Assembly: GCA_028713675.1 (NCBI GenBank) | Contig: JAQTNV010000006.1 | Span: forward strand, 26,611-90,610 | DNA length: 64,000 bases | Reading direction: 5' to 3' | Source of the DNA: a bacterium | Lineage (GTDB): Bacteria > Desulfobacterota > JAPLJL01 | In this document: piece by piece, positions 44,964 through 51,423 of the stretch | Numbering within the stretch: position 1 is the first letter of the stretch | Layout: each line of letters opens with the position of its first letter | The notes under the pieces: model-generated | What the model saw: the letters and a program-made list of their open reading frames with translations, nothing else | What the model was told of the DNA's origin: nothing | Databases searched by the model: none | Position numbers and translations under genes: made by a program

Positions 44964-46445
44964 TTATTCCACCTTCCAGATTGTTCCCTGGGGGGTATCC
45001 TCGAGGACAATCCCCTTCGCTTTCAACTCGTTCCGGATACGGTCCGCCGCGGCGAAATCCCGGGTTTTTCTCGCCTTTATCCTCTCGGCGATCAGCCGCT
45101 CGATCTCCTCGGTATTGATATCCTTCGAGGCCGCCTTGGTCATCTTTCTCTGCTCCAGATACCGGTCCGGGTCCAGCCCGAATATACCCAGGACCCCGCT
45201 GACCTGATTGATCTGGTCAAGGGCGGATGAAAGTTGATCGCTGACGGTCAAAGATTTTTCTGCAATGGTTAACAGCTTGTTTATTTCCCGGATGGCTTCG
45301 TAAACATGCCCGATCGCCATGGCGGTGTTGAAATCATCATCCATCGCCGAGAGGAATTGATCCATTAAGACTGATGATTGAGGACTTTGATTTTCAACTT
45401 TGAGCTTTGCCTCCGGCCCGTAAGGGCCTACGGCCCGGAGGGAGCTTTGAGCTTTGAGCTCTTTTTTCGCTTCCCGGATCGCGGTGTAAAACCTCTCCAG
45501 CGCCTTTTCCGATTCGGCCAGGGCTTCCTCGGTGAAATCCAGCGGGCTCCGGTAATGAGCGGAGAGCAGAAAATGCCGGATGACTTCCGGGTGATACCGC
45601 TTGATCATTTCCCTGACGGTCAGGAAATTTCCCAGGGACTTGGACATCTTCTCGGCATTGATATTGATGAACCCGTTGTGGAGCCAATAGCGGGCGAAAG
45701 GTTTCCCGGTGGCCCCTTCGCTCTGGGCAATTTCATTTTCATGGTGGGGAAAAATCAGGTCTTTTCCGCCCCCGTGAATATCGAACGTCTCCCCCAGGTA
45801 CTTCATGCTCATCGCCGAGCACTCAATGTGCCATCCCGGCCGCCCATCGCCCCAGGGAGAAGGCCAAAAGGGCTCCCCCGGCTTGGCCGCTTTCCAGAGG
45901 GCGAAATCCATGGGACTCCGTTTGCGGGGATCCACGTCCACACGGGCCCCGGCGATCATCATCTCCTTCTCGCGCTTGGAAAGCTTTCCATATTCGGGAA
46001 AAGCCTCGATCCGGAAATAAACATCCCCATCCACCACGTAGGCCCGGTCGCGGTCCAAAAGCTTCCGGATCAACAACTGGATATCGGGGATATGGTCGGT
46101 AACCCGGGGAGCGACATCCGGGGGCCGGACCCCGAGCGCGGCCATGTCCTCCTCGTATTCCCGGGCGTATTTCTGCGAGATGTTGCTGGAACTGGTTCCC
46201 TCGTCCTGGGCCCGCTTGATGATCTTGTCATCCACGTCGGTGAGGTTCCGGACATAGGTAACCTTCAGTCCGCGCTGCCGCAGGTGCCGCACGATCACAT
46301 CGAAGACCACGGCCGCCCGGGCATGCCCCAGGTGGGCGGAGTCGTAAACCGTCGGACCGCAGACATAAATCCCGACTTTTCCCGGGGCCAGCGGTTGAAA
46401 TTCCTCTTTTTTCTGGGTCAAAGTGTTATATACGCGGAGAGCCAT
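44964..46445 (-). CDS. cysS: Cysteinyl-tRNA synthetase with in-frame repeat insert
   Basis: Charges tRNA-Cys. The 493 residues include zinc/substrate Cys29 in YVCGPTVYD, HLGH (HIGH signature) in DSAHLGHARAAVVFDV, HIECSAMSMKYLG, HGGGKDLIFPHHENEIAQ and EKMSKSLGNF. The C-terminal anticodon part has AMDDDFNTAMAIGHVYEAI. Between AIREAKKEL and that block lies an unusual stretch (SSLRAVGPYGPEAKLKVENQ and flanks) encoded by a CAAAGCTC echo repeat and a CCTCCGGCCCG palindrome. GAGGAAG precedes the ATG. It follows ispD-ispF on the same strand. Confidence 0.96.
   Translation of the reverse strand: MALRVYNTLTQKKEEFQPLAPGKVGIYVCGPTVYDSAHLGHARAAVVFDVIVRHLRQRGLKVTYVRNLTDVDDKIIKRAQDEGTSSSNISQKYAREYEEDMAALGVRPPDVAPRVTDHIPDIQLLIRKLLDRDRAYVVDGDVYFRIEAFPEYGKLSKREKEMMIAGARVDVDPRKRSPMDFALWKAAKPGEPFWPSPWGDGRPGWHIECSAMSMKYLGETFDIHGGGKDLIFPHHENEIAQSEGATGKPFARYWLHNGFININAEKMSKSLGNFLTVREMIKRYHPEVIRHFLLSAHYRSPLDFTEEALAESEKALERFYTAIREAKKELKAQSSLRAVGPYGPEAKLKVENQSPQSSVLMDQFLSAMDDDFNTAMAIGHVYEAIREINKLLTIAEKSLTVSDQLSSALDQINQVSGVLGIFGLDPDRYLEQRKMTKAASKDINTEEIERLIAERIKARKTRDFAAADRIRNELKAKGIVLEDTPQGTIWKVE
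45392..45460. repeat. Echo repeat plus palindrome inside cysS
   Basis: AACTTTGAGCTTTG, then the hairpin CCTCCGGCCCGTA..TACGGCCCGGAGG (45410-45441), then GAGCTTTGAGCTTTGAGCTC. The same types of element are otherwise intergenic here. The coding frame is kept throughout. Confidence 0.75.
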
Positions 46446-46454
46446 AATCTTCCT

Positions 46455-46961
46455 CTATGCTTTTTTCCTCGCTCCGGGAACTTTGCTCCTGACCAGCAAT
46501 ACCACGGCATAAGCTGAGATCCCTTTCCCTGCTCCGATTTCCCCCGTTCCTTCCGCGGTTTTGGCTTTCACCCCCATCGCGTCGGAGGCGATGCCCAGCA
46601 AAACCGCGACCTCTTCCTTAATCGCCGGGATGAAGCCTGAAAGCTTGGGTTTCTCCGCGATAATCGTGGTATCCACGTTGATAATCCGCCAGCCTTTTTT
46701 CGCGATGATTCCGAGAATTCCCTCGATGATTTTTTTTGAGGAGATATTCTGGTAACGCGGATCGGTATCGGGAAAATGGTAACCGATGTCCCTCTCACCC
46801 GCCGCCCCCAGGAGCGCGTCCCCGACCGCGTGGAGGAGAACATCCGCGTCCGAGTGCCCGAGCATCCCCTGGGCAAAGGGGATTTCCACACCCCCTAAAA
46901 TAAATTTTCTGCCCTCGACCAGCCGGTGAAAATCCCAGCCGAAACCTACGCGGAGATCCAT
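46455..46961 (-). CDS. ispF: 2-C-methyl-D-erythritol 2,4-cyclodiphosphate synthase
   Basis: Fifth step of the MEP isoprenoid pathway. A 168-residue protein; ATG 46961 is used, but a TTG six bases upstream overlaps the ispD stop (TTGA) and is equally possible. Metal-binding DFHRL (Asp/His near residue 10) and GHSDADVLLHAVGDAL, then DIGYHFPDTDPRYQNISSK and the C-terminal KAKTAEGTGEIGAGKGISAY are all characteristic. The order ispD-ispF-cysS is common in bacteria. Confidence 0.95.
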   Translation of the reverse strand: MDLRVGFGWDFHRLVEGRKFILGGVEIPFAQGMLGHSDADVLLHAVGDALLGAAGERDIGYHFPDTDPRYQNISSKKIIEGILGIIAKKGWRIINVDTTIIAEKPKLSGFIPAIKEEVAVLLGIASDAMGVKAKTAEGTGEIGAGKGISAYAVVLLVRSKVPGARKKA

Positions 46962-46963
46962 GG

Positions 46964-47707
46964 TCAAATCGACGATTTCTGCCTCTCCCGGGTAATGGCC
47001 TCCGCCATCCAGAGATCAAAGGGCGTGGTTATTTTGATATTCTCCGGATCTCCCGGGATCACCCTGACCGGGGCCCCCGCCAGCTCCACCAGGCTGGCAT
47101 CATCGGTAACCATCAAATCGCCCCGCTGTAAAATTTTATACGCCTTGGCCAGGATCGAAAGCCGGAAACCCTGGGGGGTCTGGATCTCCCGGAGCCTGTC
47201 CCGGGACGGGGTTTTTTCCACCAGATTATCCCGGGGATCAACCAGCTTGATCGTGTTCCGGGGCTTCAGCCCGGGGACCACGGCTCCGTATTTTTCCGCC
47301 GATCTGATCACCTTCTGGATCAATTCCACGGTCACCAGCGGGCGGGCCCCGTCATGGATCAAAATTATGGGATCAGCGGATTTGCCGGTTATTGGCCGGC
47401 CTTTTCCGAGGATCTGGATCAGTTTCGAAACGGCCTCCAGGCCCATCCTCACCGAGTCCTGCCTTTTCTGCCCTCCGGTCACCACCTTGACCGCTTTTTT
47501 AAGCCCGAGTTTCTCCACCTCCCGGCGGATCACCACCGCCTGGGCCCGCGGAACCACCAGAACGATCGCCTTTACCGAATCCAGATCGGAAAAAGGCTGA
47601 ATCGCCCGGAGCCAGATGGGAACACCCCCGAGTTCAAAAAACTGCTTGGGAACATTTCCCCCGAACCTTTTTCCCTGCCCGGCCGCGACAATGATTGGAA
47701 TAACCAT
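46964..47707 (-). CDS. ispD: 2-C-methyl-D-erythritol 4-phosphate cytidylyltransferase
   Basis: Third step of the MEP pathway: MEP + CTP to CDP-ME. The 247-residue form starting at 47707 is chosen because the family N-terminus begins there (IPIIVAAGQGKRFGGNVPKQ). IHDGARPLVTVELIQ, NTIKLVD and the C-terminal TDDASLVELAG are conserved. A segment between DSVRMGLEAVSKL and PIILIHDGARP (KGRPITGKSAD) is about 12 residues longer than usual. No clear Shine-Dalgarno sequence. Translationally linked to ispF. Confidence 0.94.
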   Translation of the reverse strand: MVIPIIVAAGQGKRFGGNVPKQFFELGGVPIWLRAIQPFSDLDSVKAIVLVVPRAQAVVIRREVEKLGLKKAVKVVTGGQKRQDSVRMGLEAVSKLIQILGKGRPITGKSADPIILIHDGARPLVTVELIQKVIRSAEKYGAVVPGLKPRNTIKLVDPRDNLVEKTPSRDRLREIQTPQGFRLSILAKAYKILQRGDLMVTDDASLVELAGAPVRVIPGDPENIKITTPFDLWMAEAITRERQKSSI

Positions 47708-47794
47708 GTCTAGAATAGTATGAGCCTCAACAGAATTTTGCAAATTTGATAGCAGTGATGACAAAGGCTGTTTTGCCACCCGTTTACCCGCATA

Positions 47795-47823
47795 TTGACA
47801 GATCCTTCAAAGAAGAAGATAAT
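47795..47823 (+). promoter_or_regulatory. Sigma-70-like promoter TTGACA-N17-GATAAT
   Basis: TTGACA at 47795-47800, a 17-base spacer, GATAAT at 47818-47823. It would give a leader of roughly 280 bases before the start at 48113, or a separate small RNA ending near 48081. Confidence 0.6.
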
Positions 47824-48061
47824 CCTCGCAAGAGAATTGGGACTATTCAAGTGCATACGGGTCTAACTTTTAAATATATAAGCGTTTTTTGTATCGGTTT
47901 AACAATAATATTTTTAATATCGCGAAGCTCCCGCCAAGACCCGAATGCGCGTAAAAAATAATAATAAAGAGATAGAACATTTAATTGATCTCAGGAGGAA
48001 GCTTTTTACTTTTTTTCACCATCCTCCTCCCGCTTATTGAAAATTAATCATTGTGCTTTAC

Positions 48062-48081
48062 CGGGATTTCCCGTTTTTTTT
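48062..48081 (+). terminator. Weak intrinsic terminator or attenuator in the leader
   Basis: CGGG-ATTT-CCCG followed by eight T residues, about 35 bases before the start at 48113. The stem has only four G-C pairs, so efficiency is uncertain. Confidence 0.35.
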
Positions 48082-48112
48082 CAATTAATTGCCGAAAGGA
48101 GGCAAGACTAAG

Positions 48113-48472
48113 ATGAAGAGTGTAAAAAGCGTAGTTGCAGGGTTGGTATTGGCTGCTGGTCTGTTGATGGTTCCGGTTCTGGTAGCCCAGGCGGCCGATC
48201 AGGCGGCCCCCGCTCCGGCTCCCGCGGCTCCGGCTGTAGCAGCTCCCGCTGCTCCGGCTCCCGCTGCTCCGGCTGACGTGAAAGCAGAGAAAAAGGCCGT
48301 TCCTGAGGAAAAGGCGGTCGCCAAGAAAAAGGTAGTTAAGAAGAAGAAAGCCGTCAAGAAAGAAGAGCCTAAGAAAGAAGAAGCTCCGAAGGCTGAGGCC
48401 CCCGCTGCTCCGGCTCCGGCCGCTCCGGCCCCTGCCGCTGCTCCGGCTCCGGCTCCCGCCCCCAAGAAATAA
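48113..48472 (+). CDS. Secreted Ala/Pro/Lys-rich low-complexity protein
   Basis: A 119-residue protein; ATG 48113 follows GAAAGGAGG and begins a classic signal peptide (VVAGLVLAAGLLMVPVLVAQ, then AA). The mature part has AP repeats (APAPAPAAPAVAAPAAPAP), a Lys/Glu block with KKKVVKKKKAVKKEEPKKEE, and a second AP stretch ending in KK. It resembles the repeat tails of envelope or histone-like proteins but contains no domain. The AP runs may form an extended rod and the Lys block may bind anionic polymers. It ends shortly before a strong terminator. Confidence 0.75.
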   Translation: MKSVKSVVAGLVLAAGLLMVPVLVAQAADQAAPAPAPAAPAVAAPAAPAPAAPADVKAEKKAVPEEKAVAKKKVVKKKKAVKKEEPKKEEAPKAEAPAAPAPAAPAPAAAPAPAPAPKK

Positions 48473-48500
48473 CGCGGCGGATTTAAATCTCTAGAATTAA

Positions 48501-48540
48501 ACGGGAGGGGAACCAATCGGTTCCCCTCCCGTATTTTTTC
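48501..48540. terminator. Strong intrinsic terminator
   Basis: ACGGGAGGGGAACC pairs perfectly with GGTTCCCCTCCCGT (14 bp, loop AATC), followed by ATTTTTTC on the plus strand. It ends the Ala/Pro-rich gene and may also stop the convergent thiolase operon. Confidence 0.9.
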
Positions 48541-48555
48541 GACCTGATTATAAAT

Positions 48556-48577
48556 GCAGCCTAAAGGCTGCGACTAC
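48556..48577. repeat. Palindromic repeat GCAGCC-TAAA-GGCTGC then GACTAC
   Basis: A compensated variant of the element at 3941-3962: both stem arms changed together while the TAAA loop and the trailing CTAC are kept. A CCAACCACCTGACTACCCAA echo follows at about 48595-48632. Confidence 0.6.
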
Positions 48578-48632
48578 CTTTTCACTTCTACTATCCAACC
48601 ACCTGACTACCCAACCACCAAGCCACCTGTCT

Positions 48633-49817
48633 TCAGGGCCTTCCCACCACCGCCACGCAGGCGACCGTACCCGGTCCACCCAGGGTATGAGCCAACCCGA
48701 TATCGGCTCTTTTGACCTGTCTTTTGCCGCAGCGTCCGCGGATCTGGTCACAGACCTCGGAAAGCATCCGGATCCCGGAGGCCCCGATCGGATGCCCTGA
48801 ACATTTCAACCCGCCGCCGGTGTTGACCGGAAGCCGTCCCTCGAGCGAGGTCACCCCTTCCTCGATCAGCCGCCAGCCCTGTCCCCGCGGGGCGAAGCCC
48901 AAATCCTCGTAGTTGATGATTTCGGTAATGGTGAAGCAATCATGGCAATCGGCCACGTGTATTTCCTTGGCCGGATCGGAAATCCCGGCCTGCCGGTAGG
49001 CCGATTTCGCGGCCTCCTGGGTGGCCCGGAACCCGAGAAAGTCAAAATCCGGTTCGAACTGGATCGTGAAGTATCCGCCGTTGGTGGCCGCGCCGAAGCC
49101 CTTGATCAGGAGGTAATCCTTGTTTAGCTTCTGGGCCAGTTCCTTCCGGGTCAGGATGACCACGGCGGCCCCATCGGTAGTCGGACAGCAGTCAAAGAGC
49201 CTCAGGGGTTCGGCCACCGGGGGCGCCTTGCGGGCCTGTTCCAGGGTGATCTCACGCTGGAAATGAGCCTTGGGATTCATCGAACCGTTGTGGTGGTTCT
49301 TGACGGCCACCTTGCCGAGGATCTCGTCGGAAAGCTTGTTGACATGGAGATACCGGCTGGCCAGCAGGGCGAATATTCCCGGGGCCGTCCGTCCCTTGCA
49401 GTAAACCGGGTGCCCCTTTTCCACGTGCTGGGCGACCAAGCTCCCCCGCCCCGGGACCTCCCGCATTTTTTCCACCCCGCAGGCCATCACCACGTCGTAT
49501 TCACCGCAGGCCACGGCAAAAGCGGCGTTCCGGACCGCCTCCAAACCCGTCGCGCAGTAATTCGAGACCCGCACCACCGGAATCGGTGAAAGGGCCAGGG
49601 TATCGGCCAGGGTGCTGCCCGCGACCCCCTCGAATCCCCAGGCGTAAGGAAGGTATGTACCGAGCCAGGCCGCTTGGATCTGGCCGGGATCAATCTTGGC
49701 ATCGGCGTAGGCCAGGTAGGCCGCGTCCACCAGCATATCCTTATAGTCCGAGTTGAAATTCTCCCCGAACTTGCAGTACCCAGTTCCAAGAATTGCTACT
49801 TCACCCGCAATCGGCAT
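48633..49817 (-). CDS. Thiolase, SCP-x/archaeal acetyl-CoA acetyltransferase type
   Basis: A 394-residue thiolase that cleaves or forms a beta-ketoacyl-CoA. The nucleophile is Cys88 in RVSNYCATGLEAVRNA; the other sites are VADCHDCFTITEI, GGGLKCSGHPIGASGIRM and the C-terminal HTLGGPGTVACVAVV. The lack of the CxG motif ending and the HDCF motif mark the SCP-x/archaeal type, to which (R)-benzoylsuccinyl-CoA thiolase BbsB also belongs. AAGGAGG precedes the ATG. It is the last gene of a minus-strand cluster and lies 52 bases after the HMGS-like/DUF35 gene, its probable partner. Confidence 0.93.
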   Translation of the reverse strand: MPIAGEVAILGTGYCKFGENFNSDYKDMLVDAAYLAYADAKIDPGQIQAAWLGTYLPYAWGFEGVAGSTLADTLALSPIPVVRVSNYCATGLEAVRNAAFAVACGEYDVVMACGVEKMREVPGRGSLVAQHVEKGHPVYCKGRTAPGIFALLASRYLHVNKLSDEILGKVAVKNHHNGSMNPKAHFQREITLEQARKAPPVAEPLRLFDCCPTTDGAAVVILTRKELAQKLNKDYLLIKGFGAATNGGYFTIQFEPDFDFLGFRATQEAAKSAYRQAGISDPAKEIHVADCHDCFTITEIINYEDLGFAPRGQGWRLIEEGVTSLEGRLPVNTGGGLKCSGHPIGASGIRMLSEVCDQIRGRCGKRQVKRADIGLAHTLGGPGTVACVAVVGRP

Positions 49818-49869
49818 TGTTTCCTCCTTATGTGTTTACTTCTTTCTTCTCCTCACTTCTCACTTTTTA

Positions 49870-51270
49870 CTAAATTGGCCGCATCTTCCAGAAATAATTG
49901 ATAAAGCCAGAACCCTCATGGAGCCGGCGGAAAGTCAGTTCCACTTCCATCCCGATCTCCGCCTTGGCCGCGTCGCAATCTGCCATCTGGCCGTAGAAAC
50001 GCCCGCCGCCTTCGAGATCCGCGGAAGCCATAACCACCGGAGGATCCGGCGTGGGCGGGAGATGGTCCTTGGTCAGGGTATAGATCTTACCCCGGTGGCC
50101 GATTTTCCAATCATCCATTTTGTCCTTGGTCCGGCATTTCTTGCAGATCCGGCGGGGCGGAAAATAGCGCTCCCCGCAATTCTGGCAGCGCACCCCGTGG
50201 AGACGGATGATGGCCGCCTCTTCGCGGTTCAGGATGATCGGGGAGGTATAGGGGTTGACCTTCTCCGACGGCAGGCTGCCGCGGAACTGGAGATATTTAC
50301 CATAGCTGGAAATCACCCGGCGAAACTCGATCGCTTTCCCGAGGCTCCCCCGGTTGGGCGCGGAAGCAATTTTATCCGTGGCCTCCAGGAGAAAGGCGTC
50401 GCACCCGCCCCCATAAACAAGCCAAATGATCCGGTCACCCGGCTGGGCGGTTTCCAGGGCCTGGATCAAAAGGAGAACAGGCATGGCCGCTCCGGAGTTC
50501 CCGATCTTCTGGTAGAGTTCTCCACCCAGAGCGGAAGCCTCCGAAAACCCCAGGGATTTATGAAAGGTCTGAGCGGTTTTAGCGTCCGGGGCCGCGAAGA
50601 CCACTTTGTTGATCTTGTCCTTGGACAGGCCGGCTTTTTTCAACAATTTATCCGCGGCTTCCTTCAACAGGGGCAACATGGCGTTTTCCCGGACAAAGCG
50701 GGCGTCTTCTTCGTGGGGATACGTCTCCCCTTCCCTCCGCCAGATATCCACGATCTCGCGGGTGAGCGAAATGACTTCTTTAATTTCGGCGATGACGTTA
50801 TCCGACCCCACCATCAGTCCGCCCGCCGCGTCCCCGACCTCAAGCTCGGCCGGTGAACCGGGTTCGGCCTGCCGAAGGTCAGAAGCCGCGATCAAGACTG
50901 ACCTGGCCGCGCCGGCCTTGACCCCATTGATCGCAGAAAGAAAGGCCGAAGCCGCGGCCCGGACGGAACCGGAAAAATCGGCGGAATGAATCTCGCAGGC
51001 CAGGTCCAGGGCCGAAGCTACCAAAGCGGAATTCCCCATCTCGAGATAAGGCAGGGAGGTCGAGGCCAGATAGATTCCCCCGACCTCGTTTTGGGATTTC
51101 CCGGCCAGGCACGAATCGAGCGCGGCCCAGGCCATCGTAACCGCATCCTCGTCGTGATTGGCCACCGCCCGCTCCGTCTTTCCGCCCGGGCCTCCCCAGG
51201 CCGCCCCTACAACCTGGCCGGTCAGACGGTAACGCGGGACGTGAACGCCATAACCAGTGATTCCAACCAT
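49870..51270 (-). CDS. HMG-CoA-synthase-like protein fused to a DUF35 zinc-ribbon/OB domain, active site lost
   Basis: A 466-residue protein. Residues 1-330 align with archaeal HMG-CoA synthases (MVGITGYGVHVPRYRL, AVANHDEDAVTMAWAALDSC), and 340-466 with DUF35: rubredoxin-like Cys362, Cys365, Cys376, Cys379 and an OB fold (YTLTKDHLPPTPDPPVVMAS). By eye the three catalytic residues are replaced: Glu by Thr71 (LASTSLPY), Cys by Gly101 (ADFSGSVRA) and His by Ala226 (VVFAAPDAK). In archaea thiolase, HMGS and DUF35 form one complex; here the HMGS part may be a scaffold passing CoA-esters to the adjacent thiolase. GGAGGG precedes the ATG. Confidence 0.88.
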   Translation of the reverse strand: MVGITGYGVHVPRYRLTGQVVGAAWGGPGGKTERAVANHDEDAVTMAWAALDSCLAGKSQNEVGGIYLASTSLPYLEMGNSALVASALDLACEIHSADFSGSVRAAASAFLSAINGVKAGAARSVLIAASDLRQAEPGSPAELEVGDAAGGLMVGSDNVIAEIKEVISLTREIVDIWRREGETYPHEEDARFVRENAMLPLLKEAADKLLKKAGLSKDKINKVVFAAPDAKTAQTFHKSLGFSEASALGGELYQKIGNSGAAMPVLLLIQALETAQPGDRIIWLVYGGGCDAFLLEATDKIASAPNRGSLGKAIEFRRVISSYGKYLQFRGSLPSEKVNPYTSPIILNREEAAIIRLHGVRCQNCGERYFPPRRICKKCRTKDKMDDWKIGHRGKIYTLTKDHLPPTPDPPVVMASADLEGGGRFYGQMADCDAAKAEIGMEVELTFRRLHEGSGFINYFWKMRPI

Positions 51271-51300
51271 AATTTACCCTCCTGATATTTTTACAAATAA

Positions 51301-51423
51301 TTTTTTGAGTGTCGGCATCAGTGTCAGTGTCGGAAATCTAGCAATGTTAATACTGAATCTTTGGACTTTCCCCTTTTTTCTTCTATCTTTGACCTTTCAC
51401 CTTTGAGCTTTGACCTGACTTAT
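51301..51423. repeat. Echo repeats GTGTCGG.. and CCTTTGACCTTTCACC
   Basis: GTGTCGGCATCAGTGTCAGT then GTCGG at 51308-51333, and at 51361-51420 an array with unit CTTTGACCTTTCACCTTTGA. They interrupt an otherwise tightly spaced operon (153-base gap). Confidence 0.6.

Larger units (their letters stand above)
47708..48112. other. AT-rich gene-free region: divergent promoters and long leader
   Basis: About 400 bases, clearly AT-rich by eye, between divergent ispD and the Ala/Pro-rich protein gene. It holds a good plus-strand promoter (47795-47823), AGGAGGA at 47994 that can pair with TCCTCCT at 48022-48030, and a short hairpin with eight T (48062-48081). A 71-codon open frame at 47746-47961 lacks family likeness and a ribosome binding site and is not called. 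Confidence 0.5.

Noticed and set aside
46964-47707. Extra segment in IspD considered as a repeat insertion like that in cysS
   Set aside because: It holds only a short GGCCGGCC/CCGG pairing and no recognised repeat unit; ordinary loop variation is simpler.
47746-47961. 71-codon open frame upstream of the Ala/Pro-rich gene
   Set aside because: No ribosome binding site, no domain, AT-rich random-looking composition, and it overlaps promoter sequence.
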